DNA of 64,000 nucleotides from Paenibacillus sp. RC67 (GTDB lineage: Bacteria > Bacillota > Bacilli > Paenibacillales > NBRC-103111), in contig NZ_CP125098.1 of assembly GCF_030020805.1 (NCBI RefSeq), forward strand, positions 2,150,001 through 2,214,000, written 5' to 3'. The number at the start of each line of letters is the position of its first letter. The stretch's first letter is position 1. The position numbers and the translations under genes were made by a program. The notes under the pieces are model-generated. The model worked only from the letters and a program-made list of their open reading frames with translations. It made no database searches and was not told the origin of the DNA. This document shows positions 1 to 7,456 of this stretch, one piece after another.

Positions 1-650
1 TGTTGACAAAGCTTGGCATTTTGCCTCTTGGTATTGTAGGGCTTTTGATCTTGGGCGTTACGACATATGAGCTGCATAGGTTGACAGGAGATACGTCGCA
101 TTTATGGATCAATGTCGTTCTAACTATTCGCGGTTTTGGTATCGGACTTTGTATGATGCCTATTTCAACTGTTGGTATGGGTGCCGTACCTAAAGAGCAA
201 ATCAATGATGCATCTCCATTGTCTAACGTGTTCCGTCAAGTTATGGCGTCCATGGGGATTGCCATCTTAACGACCATTATGAGCTCGCGCCAATACTTTC
301 ATAATTTCCGGATCGCAGAGAATGTGCCTAGCACTTCAGAGGCGGCAAGTAGTGTGATGTCGGCATTGTCCGGTGCGTTGATGCAGGGCGGAGTCGATTC
401 GGCTACGGCCAGCGGTACAGCCGCTACTTATATTGCCGGCTTCATGCAGAAGGAAGCCTTGGTTCGCGGGATCGCCGATACCTTCTATATTTCGGCAATA
501 CCAGCATTTATATGCATTCCATTAATCTTTTTATTAAGAGATAAGAAGAAGCCTAAAGAACAGCCTGCTCCAGCAAAGGCACCGGAAGAAGCATCACCAT
601 CAGGGAAGCCGGCAGCCGCAGGAATACAAGTAGAACCAGTCAAAGCTTAA
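1..650 (+). CDS. MFS multidrug efflux transporter, DHA2/EmrB-like, C-terminal part (5' truncated by window)
   Basis: Integral membrane drug:H+ antiporter, seen only as its last ~215 residues; the reading frame is open at the left window edge. Visible are hydrophobic helices (LGILPLGIVGLLILGV; a stretch around IRGFGIGLCMMPISTVGMGAV), the loop with NDASPLSNVFRQVMASMGIAI typical of 14-TM DHA2 transporters, and a last helix (ISAIPAFICIPLIFLL) followed by a hydrophilic tail rich in Lys, Pro, Glu and Ala. The substrate cannot be told. A secreted protein gene follows after about 40 bp, possibly in the same transcript, and a MarR regulator lies 1.9 kb downstream, a common partner of such pumps. Confidence 0.85.
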   Translation, partial: LTKLGILPLGIVGLLILGVTTYELHRLTGDTSHLWINVVLTIRGFGIGLCMMPISTVGMGAVPKEQINDASPLSNVFRQVMASMGIAILTTIMSSRQYFHNFRIAENVPSTSEAASSVMSALSGALMQGGVDSATASGTAATYIAGFMQKEALVRGIADTFYISAIPAFICIPLIFLLRDKKKPKEQPAPAKAPEEASPSGKPAAAGIQVEPVKA

Positions 651-689
651 TCATTATAAAATTTAGCAAACATCTGGAGGAAACAATCA

Positions 690-2450
690 ATGAAAAACGT
701 ATGGGGAAAAACAGCATTGGCGTTCACCTTAGTCATGTCCACAGCATCGATGCCTATTGCTTCCGTATGGGCCGATGAGGCAGGTCAAGTCTCCGTCGTG
801 AATGCACCAGTCTACCAGCAGTTGGGCGACTCGCTCAGCGTGCAGGTCAAAAGCGTACTCAATGAAAAAACGTCCGATGGAGTTAAGATCGGTATTGTCG
901 TCAATCTGAAAAACGACAGCGCCGTTTCCAAACGCGTACCGGATTACGAGCTTCGCGTCAAAACAAACGACGGTACTGTGTACACATTAATCGGCAGCTC
1001 GACGAATGTTCACTCAGCACTTCCTATGTCGGAAAATGAGCTCAGCTATATGATTAAGCTCGATAATAAAGATGCAGTCGCCTTGTCCGAGCTTCAATGG
1101 GTTGATGTGGATTGGAACGTATATCCTAAGACAGAAACACCTGTATTGACAGTTCCTATCTCCGGGTTGGGCTGGGCTGGCAGCGATGCGGTCATTACGG
1201 ATCCAAGTGCCATCAAGAATTGGGGCGATGCTTTCACTATTTCTTCCAGCAATCTTCCTTTAACTTATACGACTATCGATATGGATAAGCAAAATAACGG
1301 GCAAAAAACAGCCTACGTCGTTAAGCTGATGGTAGAAAATAAAGGAACTTCCACCGTTACCGTTCCGGATCTAATTTTGGAAGGTAAAGACGGAACATCT
1401 TCCTTCCAAGGCAAGCAGATCGAACAAGCGAAGGTTACAGTGGAGCCTAATGAGAAGAAATACGTTCATTATGCGATTGAAACCAATCAAGATACGGTAT
1501 TGAAAACTGTCAATGTGCTGACACCGGAGAGCTTTGTGCAAACCGATGCTAAAGGACAAAGCACAGCAGTCAACTATACGGTTGGACGTATTCAAATCGT
1601 TCTGCCTGAAGGTGCCAAAGTTCCTTCCGGCTTGCAAGCAGTCGATTACACTTACAACACTAACATTGCGTTCGATACATTAAGCAAAGCGGTTAATTCC
1701 GATGTTGATGTTTCTTTGGTTGAGCTGACCATGCACGAAAACCAAGGTATCGGCTATAAAACAGCAGTTGCCAAATTCAGACTCACGAACAAAAGCGACT
1801 CTCCGATTCCTGTTCCAGCATTGGGAGCTGAGTTGAATACTGCGCAAGGCGTAAGCTATGCTGGCAGCAGACAGGTCAATCCTCCGAAACAGCTTATGCC
1901 TAAGCTGTCTCATATTGTGAGCTACTCCTTCATCGTGCCTAACACGGAGGAGGGCCAAACGATGGTTCTGAAGCTCTCTGATACGCAAACGGCAGCTCCT
2001 TATAAATCTGCCATTGCTGCCTTGAACGTCACGATGCAGCCACTTGCTCAGCCTGGTGATGTTCTTTCCTTCTATCCGTTCCAAGTGAAGGTAGAAAACT
2101 GGAGCATTCAAGCTTATACGAACTTGGTAAGTTCAACGAACCCTCAAGTTACTTACGGCTATAAGCTGAAAATGAACTTGGATATCAAACAGACGGATAA
2201 TGTTGTAGTCGATCAAGACTTCTCCAAAATGAAGGTTGCTCTGGTCGATTCCGCAGGTCGTACGCTGGCCGAAAATGATTTGGCCTTTACCGATAGCGGC
2301 GGTATCAACAAATTGGTGTCTGGTGAAGTGATCGTAGACTTTAACAAAGTTCGTGCGGATTATCAAGATACCAATTTGACTATCCAGATGTACGAAGCTA
2401 TTGAAACGGAATTCGGTGTAGCCAAACGTTTGGTAGCTGTATTTAAATAA
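690..2450 (+). CDS. Secreted protein of unknown function, 586 aa
   Basis: N-terminal signal peptide (Lys-containing start, hydrophobic core ALAFTLVMSTASMPIASVWA, likely cleavage after VWA). The mature part is Ser/Thr/Val/Asn-rich with alternating hydrophobic residues, suggesting several Ig-like beta-sandwich modules; phrases such as KNDSAVSKRVPDYELRV, ENKGTSTVTVPDLILEG and LTNKSDSPIPVPALGAEL look like repeated copies of one module. No catalytic motif is evident. It has a good RBS (TGGAGG, 10 nt before ATG), follows the efflux pump closely, and ends at a GC-rich hairpin. Exported surface or cell-wall protein; function not recognised. Confidence 0.75.
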   Translation: MKNVWGKTALAFTLVMSTASMPIASVWADEAGQVSVVNAPVYQQLGDSLSVQVKSVLNEKTSDGVKIGIVVNLKNDSAVSKRVPDYELRVKTNDGTVYTLIGSSTNVHSALPMSENELSYMIKLDNKDAVALSELQWVDVDWNVYPKTETPVLTVPISGLGWAGSDAVITDPSAIKNWGDAFTISSSNLPLTYTTIDMDKQNNGQKTAYVVKLMVENKGTSTVTVPDLILEGKDGTSSFQGKQIEQAKVTVEPNEKKYVHYAIETNQDTVLKTVNVLTPESFVQTDAKGQSTAVNYTVGRIQIVLPEGAKVPSGLQAVDYTYNTNIAFDTLSKAVNSDVDVSLVELTMHENQGIGYKTAVAKFRLTNKSDSPIPVPALGAELNTAQGVSYAGSRQVNPPKQLMPKLSHIVSYSFIVPNTEEGQTMVLKLSDTQTAAPYKSAIAALNVTMQPLAQPGDVLSFYPFQVKVENWSIQAYTNLVSSTNPQVTYGYKLKMNLDIKQTDNVVVDQDFSKMKVALVDSAGRTLAENDLAFTDSGGINKLVSGEVIVDFNKVRADYQDTNLTIQMYEAIETEFGVAKRLVAVFK

Positions 2451-2461
2451 GCTAAGACTTG

Positions 2462-2497
2462 TCCCGCGTTTCCTGCTCTAGGAGGCGCGGGATTTAA
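2462..2497 (+). terminator. Rho-independent terminator-like hairpin
   Basis: Arms TCCCGCG / CGCGGGA with an inner CCT/AGG extension, followed by a short T-rich tract. Separates the secreted-protein gene from the MarR gene. Confidence 0.55.
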
Positions 2498-2524
2498 ATT
2501 GATGGTATGAAGAGGAGTCATTAG

Positions 2525-2956
2525 ATGGAAACGGAACACTTAGTGCTTGAACAATTGGAGGAAACGTCCAGGCGCATCATGAGAAGACTGGTTTCCTACA
2601 GTAAATATGTGGATCGCCGATTTTCCGGGTCCCAGGTGAGTGCCCTTCAGACAGTTGAATTTTACGGCTCATTGAAAGTATCGCAATTGGCGGAGAGTTT
2701 GTCTTTGTCGTCGAGTGCGGTTACTTTGCTGTGCGATAAACTGATTCACAGTGGCTATCTTCAAAGAGAAAGAAGCTTGGATGACCGGAGAGTTGTTTGT
2801 CTCGTAATTACAGAGTCGGGCAAGGAAATGCTGCAGCAGCTGTTGGATAAAGAAAAAGAAGTCATCGGCTGTTGGTTAACAGGGCTTTCGTTGGATGAAA
2901 TGCAGCAGTTTAGCGCGACGCTAAATCGGATTAGCGAGAACGTTAAAAAATTGTAA
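2525..2956 (+). CDS. MarR family transcriptional regulator
   Basis: 143 residues, normal MarR length. Winged-helix core visible: LKVSQLAESLSLSSSAVTLLCDKLIHSGYLQRERSLDDRRVVCLVITESGKEML, including the DRR wing motif and recognition helix with SSSAVT. Flanking helices would form the dimer interface. A GAGGAG RBS precedes the ATG. The gene is followed by a long A/T palindrome just upstream of the next, exported-protein gene; this is a plausible binding site for this regulator (inference). Ligand unknown. Confidence 0.88.
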   Translation: METEHLVLEQLEETSRRIMRRLVSYSKYVDRRFSGSQVSALQTVEFYGSLKVSQLAESLSLSSSAVTLLCDKLIHSGYLQRERSLDDRRVVCLVITESGKEMLQQLLDKEKEVIGCWLTGLSLDEMQQFSATLNRISENVKKL

Positions 2957-3019
2957 ATGAAGTTCATAAAACATTCACGAAAGTTCGTAAAAAGTAATTC
3001 ACAAACAACTTTAACTGTG

Positions 3020-3058
3020 ATATATTTCGTATAGAAATATTTCTTATACGAAATATAT
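3020..3058. promoter_or_regulatory. Long near-perfect palindrome, candidate MarR operator
   Basis: Two perfect 14-bp arms (ATATATTTCGTATA and TATACGAAATATAT) flank an 11-nt centre that contains its own palindrome GAAATATTTC. It lies between the MarR gene and the ATG of the four-repeat secreted protein, 27 bp upstream of that ATG. Symmetric A/T-rich sites of this kind are typical of MarR operators; it could alternatively form an RNA hairpin at the end of the MarR transcript, but there is no T-run after it. Confidence 0.6.
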
Positions 3059-3085
3059 AGAAATAGAAGGAATGGAGAGAGATCA

Positions 3086-4432
3086 ATGAACACAAAACGT
3101 CTAGCAAGAAAAACTATTACTGGTGGGGTTGCAGCAGCATTATTACTTGGAGGCTTTGCTTACGCACCTCAAGCTAAACCGGCTTATGCGGCTGAAGTGC
3201 AGCAAACAGCAGCAAGCTCCTCTATCATTGCGAGCTACCTTCGCAACCTGGCTACTTACACATCTTGGGTGGCAGACAAAGATGAAGAATACGTTAGATC
3301 GGATCTTTACTCTGGCAAGAACTTAGTGCAGGCTTCCGGATTAGGTGCCGGTGAATTGAAAGATCAATTAATTAATAACTTCAACTGGTATGTGGACAAT
3401 GCTTCAACTAGCAACTTGACTTCTGAAGAAGTTCAACAGCTGCGTGAAGAAGGTGCTCGTCAAATCAGTGAAGCGATCGTCGTTCCTGGGTATCAGCCTG
3501 AGTTGAAAAATGCAAATGTAAATTTTGATGCTGTCATTAAACAACGTCTCAATATTATCGCATCAGATACTGCAGCTATTGCTAACGAAGATTATGAAAA
3601 CCTTACTTCAAAATTGGATTCTGGATATTCCTTAGTTTATGCATCTGGTATTGATAGAGCTACATTGTACGAAGCTTTGGTTACATTAATGAACCAAAGC
3701 ATCGATAATGCGGTTGGGCAGCTTCCTATTGATGCAGAGAAAGTTCAAAAAGCCAAAGCTGATGCTGCAAGCCTGATCAGTGAAGCAATTGCAACAGCAG
3801 GTGGCTATCATCAGGCAAGTCAACAACCACAAAGTAATGTAGGTCTGGATGCTATCGTTAATAACCGTCTGGCACTTATTATTAGTGATGCTGCTACAAT
3901 TGCGGACAAAAACTATAGTGACGTGATAGCAGACCTTCAGTCTGGAAAAACATTGCCACAAGCTGTTGGATTAACACAAGCGGATCTTTCCACTAAATTA
4001 AATGATACTATACAACAGGAAATCAATACTGCTGCAGATCAAAATGCAATTGATGCTGACTTAGTGGCAAAAGCTAAAAGCGAAGCCGGATTGAAAATCA
4101 GCGAAATCTTGTCGACAGCCGGTTATACTGGAAAAGTCACTGAGCAAGCTAACAATATTAGCTCACAGTTGGATGCAAGATTGAAAGGTATCGTTTCTGA
4201 CGCGGCTACGATTGCTGATAAAGAAAATTATGAAATCCAAGATATGATTGACCAAGGTGCAAGCTTAGCAACGGCTACTGGAATTTCCAGTATGGAGTTG
4301 TTTGAACGTTTGATGAGCCCAGTCAACCAGTACATTGACGGATTATCTCCTGATGCTGATGTTGTAGCAGCAGCAAAAGCTAAAGCAGCGGATCAAGTTA
4401 GAACTTGGGTTGAATTTGGTTATAACAACTAA
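3086..4432 (+). CDS. Secreted protein of four ~95-residue repeats, function unknown
   Basis: Signal peptide of ~36 residues (basic start, VAAALLLGGFAYAP, ends AYAA). The rest is four divergent tandem copies of one helical module, each about 95 residues: a start like DAxxxxRLxxIxSDAATIAD, a Tyr/Leu stretch ending in a GxSLxxAxGI turn, a helix with ID/INxA, then AKxxAxxxISEI and GY. Repeat boundaries fall near residues 40, 142, 250 and 355. Acidic and Ala-rich, no Cys in the mature part, no anchor. Spaced with RBS GGAGAGAG before ATG and ended by a strong terminator. Possibly a cell-surface or spore-associated structural protein; no family recognised. Confidence 0.75.
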   Translation: MNTKRLARKTITGGVAAALLLGGFAYAPQAKPAYAAEVQQTAASSSIIASYLRNLATYTSWVADKDEEYVRSDLYSGKNLVQASGLGAGELKDQLINNFNWYVDNASTSNLTSEEVQQLREEGARQISEAIVVPGYQPELKNANVNFDAVIKQRLNIIASDTAAIANEDYENLTSKLDSGYSLVYASGIDRATLYEALVTLMNQSIDNAVGQLPIDAEKVQKAKADAASLISEAIATAGGYHQASQQPQSNVGLDAIVNNRLALIISDAATIADKNYSDVIADLQSGKTLPQAVGLTQADLSTKLNDTIQQEINTAADQNAIDADLVAKAKSEAGLKISEILSTAGYTGKVTEQANNISSQLDARLKGIVSDAATIADKENYEIQDMIDQGASLATATGISSMELFERLMSPVNQYIDGLSPDADVVAAAKAKAADQVRTWVEFGYNN

Positions 4433-4459
4433 TCTTTTAATTATTGTTTAAGAAAAAGC

Positions 4460-4491
4460 GCGAAGGTCGTGAGACCTTCGCGTTTTTTTTG
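4460..4491 (+). terminator. Rho-independent terminator
   Basis: Perfect 10-bp stem CGCGAAGGTC / GACCTTCGCG, GTGA loop, followed by eight T residues. Ends the four-repeat secreted-protein gene. Confidence 0.95.
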
Positions 4492-4540
4492 CACTATCGA
4501 CTAGATTTGGATGTTTTGCAAGAAGAAATCAAGGAAATGA

Positions 4541-4569
4541 TTGAAATTGTCAAAATAAACCCCTATAAT
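4541..4569 (+). promoter_or_regulatory. Sigma-A type promoter for deoR-ROK genes
   Basis: TTGAAA at 4541-4546 and a consensus TATAAT at 4564-4569 with a 17-bp spacer, about 60 bp upstream of the DeoR start codon. Confidence 0.65.
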
Positions 4570-4628
4570 ATCGACATAACCATCAAAATCGGAATGGTAT
4601 TCAAATTGAATCGGCAGTTGGAGTTGAA

Positions 4629-5429
4629 GTGTATATGGGCGACCAGGATTTGTCCAAAGGAGAAGAAAGACGCAGTAAAATTTTGACGGTTTTGAAAACG
4701 CAGGGCAGAATCACTATCCAAGATATTATGGACAAGTTTCGCTGCTCAGAAGCGACGGCACGTCGTGACCTTGATTATTTGGTTAAAACGGAGGCTGTTA
4801 TTCGAACCATTGGTGGAGCTCAATTCGAAGGAATTTCCGGTTTGCGTGAGGCTTCTTTTAATGAGAAAAGACAGCTGCTGTGGGTCGAGAAAGAAACGAT
4901 TGCAGCAAAAGCCGCTTCGTTAATTGAGGAAGGCGATGTAGTCGGTCTAACCGGCGGTACAACGACCTATTTGATAGCCAAGGAAATAAAGGCAAGAAGG
5001 AATATTACCGTTGTTACCAACGCGGTTAATATTGCAATGGAGCTCGCTGATAGTGATGGGGTTCAGGTTGTGCTGACAGGTGGCGTCATGCGTAAAAATA
5101 GCTTTGAGCTGTGCGGGCCGTTAGCGGAAAAAATAGTTGAAGGCTTGAATATCGGTAAAATGTTCATGGGGGCAGATGGTTTCGCTTTGGAACAGGGAGT
5201 AACGACGTACTCTGAGCTTGAAGCGCAAATCGCAAGACTGCTTATTCAGCGCTCCAACCGAACGTTCGCGGTTATCGATCACTCGAAGGTTGGTAAAGCC
5301 TCATTGTTCGGCATAGTGCCGCTCTCGTCTTTGGACGGATGCATTACGGATGCTGTGTTCAGTACTGAGTTGTCAACAGCCTTGGCTGAAGCCAACGTGG
5401 AAGTGTATGTTGCGAATTCTCAAAGCTAA
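4629..5429 (+). CDS. DeoR family transcriptional regulator
   Basis: N-terminal DeoR helix-turn-helix (RRSKILTVLKTQGRITIQDIMDKF, then CSEATARRDLDYLVKTEAVIRTIGGA), followed by the DeoR C-terminal sensor domain related to phosphosugar-binding isomerases: GDVVGLTGGTTTYLIAKEI, VVTNAVNIAMELAD, VVLTGGVMRKNSFELCGPLAE, FMGADGF and VIDHSKVGKASLF. 266 residues, slightly long at the N-terminus. GTG at 4629 sits 5 nt after GGAG; ATG at 4635 is an alternative. Followed by a ROK kinase after 27 bp, so it probably represses its own sugar-utilisation genes in response to a phosphosugar (inference). Confidence 0.88.
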   Translation: MYMGDQDLSKGEERRSKILTVLKTQGRITIQDIMDKFRCSEATARRDLDYLVKTEAVIRTIGGAQFEGISGLREASFNEKRQLLWVEKETIAAKAASLIEEGDVVGLTGGTTTYLIAKEIKARRNITVVTNAVNIAMELADSDGVQVVLTGGVMRKNSFELCGPLAEKIVEGLNIGKMFMGADGFALEQGVTTYSELEAQIARLLIQRSNRTFAVIDHSKVGKASLFGIVPLSSLDGCITDAVFSTELSTALAEANVEVYVANSQS

Positions 5430-5456
5430 GCATCAGGGAAGGATTGGGGAGAAACG

Positions 5457-6437
5457 ATGGGCTTAATGATAGGAATGGATATTGGCGGTACCAACATAGT
5501 ATGCGGATTGGTTGATGAAAACGGCAGCCTGTTGAATAAAATCAAACAGCCAACCGAAGCACACCTTGGAAGCGGATACGTCTTTGATAAAATTAGCGGA
5601 ATGGTCGAGGAACTGCTTCGTGCAGCGGGCGTGAAGCATCACGAGGTTAAGGCTATTGGAGTAGGTACCCCTGGTTTTATAGATCCGGACAAAGGCATCA
5701 CCTTATTCGCTAGCAATTTGAGATGGACTCAGGTGCCGACAGCCGAAGAGATTCGTAAACGTACGGGAATACCGACTTTTATCGATAATGATGTTAGAAT
5801 GTATGTGTATGGAGAAGCAGCTGTTGGTTCAGCTAAAGGGTATGATCATGTGCTTGGAATTACCATAGGTACCGGATTGGCCGCGGCGATGGTGAACCGG
5901 GGGCACTTGTATTATGGCGGCGGCTATATGGCTGGAGAGCTCGGTCATATTCCTTTTCCGGAAATTCAATATGAATGTGGCTGCGGCTTGCAGGGGTGTC
6001 TGGAAACGGTTGTTTCGGCAACGGGTATCGCTCGTCAGGCAAGAGAGCAGCTAGCTGCTGGGCGTGACAGTATAATGAGAGAATGGCTGGAAGCCAGTCC
6101 GAATGCAAGCATAACTGCTGCAGATGTGTCAAAAGCTTATGATGCTAAGGACCCTCTTGCAGTTGAGGTCATGAACCATACTGGAATGCTGTTGGGAAAA
6201 GGGCTTGCGGCGGCTGTTACTTTATACAGTCCGGATATTATTGTCATTGGCGGAGGAGCTGCATTAGCCGGAGAACGATTGTTTACGCCGATGCGTGAGC
6301 AATTAAAGAAATCGGTATACGCCGGGTATTGGGATCGGCTCACCATTTCGCAGGCTCAAATGATTGATGACGCAGGTATTGTTGGAAGTGCCATGGCTGC
6401 GGGACAACGACTTTTGGAAGCCAAAACAATTGAATAA
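5457..6437 (+). CDS. ROK family sugar kinase (glucokinase-like)
   Basis: Cytoplasmic ATP-dependent hexose kinase. Motifs: phosphate-binding MDIGGTNIVCGLVDENG near residue 7; GVGTPGFID; catalytic IDNDV with the Asp of the DND turn; ATP-site GITIGTGLAAAMV; ROK signature with zinc ligands ELGHIPFPE and CGCGLQGCLE; late IIVIGGGAAL. 326 residues, full length. Substrate could be glucose, fructose, allose or an amino sugar; the sequence alone does not decide. Same transcript as the DeoR gene upstream, no transporter or isomerase nearby, and a terminator follows. Confidence 0.88.
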   Translation: MGLMIGMDIGGTNIVCGLVDENGSLLNKIKQPTEAHLGSGYVFDKISGMVEELLRAAGVKHHEVKAIGVGTPGFIDPDKGITLFASNLRWTQVPTAEEIRKRTGIPTFIDNDVRMYVYGEAAVGSAKGYDHVLGITIGTGLAAAMVNRGHLYYGGGYMAGELGHIPFPEIQYECGCGLQGCLETVVSATGIARQAREQLAAGRDSIMREWLEASPNASITAADVSKAYDAKDPLAVEVMNHTGMLLGKGLAAAVTLYSPDIIVIGGGAALAGERLFTPMREQLKKSVYAGYWDRLTISQAQMIDDAGIVGSAMAAGQRLLEAKTIE

Positions 6438-6455
6438 TATATCGTAACGAAAATA

Positions 6456-6483
6456 AAGTCGCGGCAATAGCTGCGGCTTTTTG
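6456..6483 (+). terminator. Rho-independent terminator
   Basis: Stem AAGTCGCGGC / GCTGCGGCTT (with G-T pairs), AATA loop, T-rich tail. Ends the DeoR-ROK operon. Confidence 0.8.
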
Positions 6484-6680
6484 TGTAGCGTTTTTTTACT
6501 ATTTGTAAAGAATAATAGACGGATTTTTCCTAAATATAGTATATTAGTAGTAAGACAATAGATTCACATATTAAAACTAAAGCATACGAAAAAAGAATGT
6601 ATTAAATATAAAGTAAACATTAAAAAAAAGCTGACTTTTCTAACACTTTTCTAACATTTTAATGAATAGGAGGGCCGTGG

Positions 6681-7400
6681 ATGTACAAAGTTTTATTAAT
6701 TGAAGATGATCATATGGTCGGTGAAATGTCGACGATGTATTTATCGGAAGAAGGGTACTCCGTGGAAAGAGCTGAGAATGGCAAGGAAGGCCTGCTCATT
6801 CTAGAACGGTTTCTTCCTGATTTAGTCATTCTAGACATCATGCTTCCGGATATTAGCGGTATAGAGCTGTGCATGGAGATGCGCAAAGTGTCTACCGTAC
6901 CGATTTTGGCCGTATCGATGAAAACGGAAGTATTGGATCGTGTTGATGCCTTGGTTGCGGGGGCTGATGATTATTTATGTAAGCCATTCAGTATGAGAGA
7001 GCTTACCGCGAGAGTAGCCGCGTTAATACGCCGCTCACAAATGCAATATCACCAGCCAGAAATGGAAGTCGTTCAGGCCATTGCCGCGGGAGCCGTTTTG
7101 GAGGATGGAGAGCCAGTAACGATGGACCACGAGCGTAGAGCCATTTATGTGAACGGAGCTTTCGTGGAGACGACGTATTCGGAATTTGAGATCATGAAGC
7201 TTTTTGTAGCTAATAAGGAAAAGGTGTTCAGCAGAGATGAGTTGATAAATGCTTTGAGAGGCATTGATTCCTTTGTGAATGACCGTTCTATTGACGTGCA
7301 CATTGCCAATCTGCGCAAGAAAGTCGAGCTGGACCCCAAAGAGCCTAAGTTGATTAAGACCGTATGGGGAATCGGATATAAGTATATGGGCAACTCTTAA
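6681..7400 (+). CDS. OmpR/PhoB family response regulator
   Basis: Receiver domain with acidic pocket EDD (residues 8-10), phosphoacceptor Asp52 in ILDIMLPD and the conserved Lys of LCKPF near residue 100. Winged-helix trans_reg_C domain at ~140-237 (VNGAFVETTYSEFEIMKLF, SRDELINALRG, RSIDVHIANLRKKVE, IKTVWGIGYKY). AGGAGGG precedes the ATG. A giant hybrid kinase follows 57 bp downstream and is the obvious partner. The Ala/Ser switch position reads AVS, and the linker (~120-145) is longer than usual. Confidence 0.93.
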   Translation: MYKVLLIEDDHMVGEMSTMYLSEEGYSVERAENGKEGLLILERFLPDLVILDIMLPDISGIELCMEMRKVSTVPILAVSMKTEVLDRVDALVAGADDYLCKPFSMRELTARVAALIRRSQMQYHQPEMEVVQAIAAGAVLEDGEPVTMDHERRAIYVNGAFVETTYSEFEIMKLFVANKEKVFSRDELINALRGIDSFVNDRSIDVHIANLRKKVELDPKEPKLIKTVWGIGYKYMGNS

Positions 7401-7456
7401 GGGCCATCCTTAGGAGTTTTTGTTTTTGAATCCAACACATCCAAAGGGGGACGCTT

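Noticed and set aside
1371..2366. Antisense frames inside the 586-aa secreted protein
   Set aside because: The plus-strand frame has a signal peptide, RBS and ordered composition; the antisense peptides are atypical.
4444..4686. Short plus-strand frame after the four-repeat protein
   Set aside because: It begins within the terminator hairpin and runs through the promoter and start of the DeoR gene in another frame.
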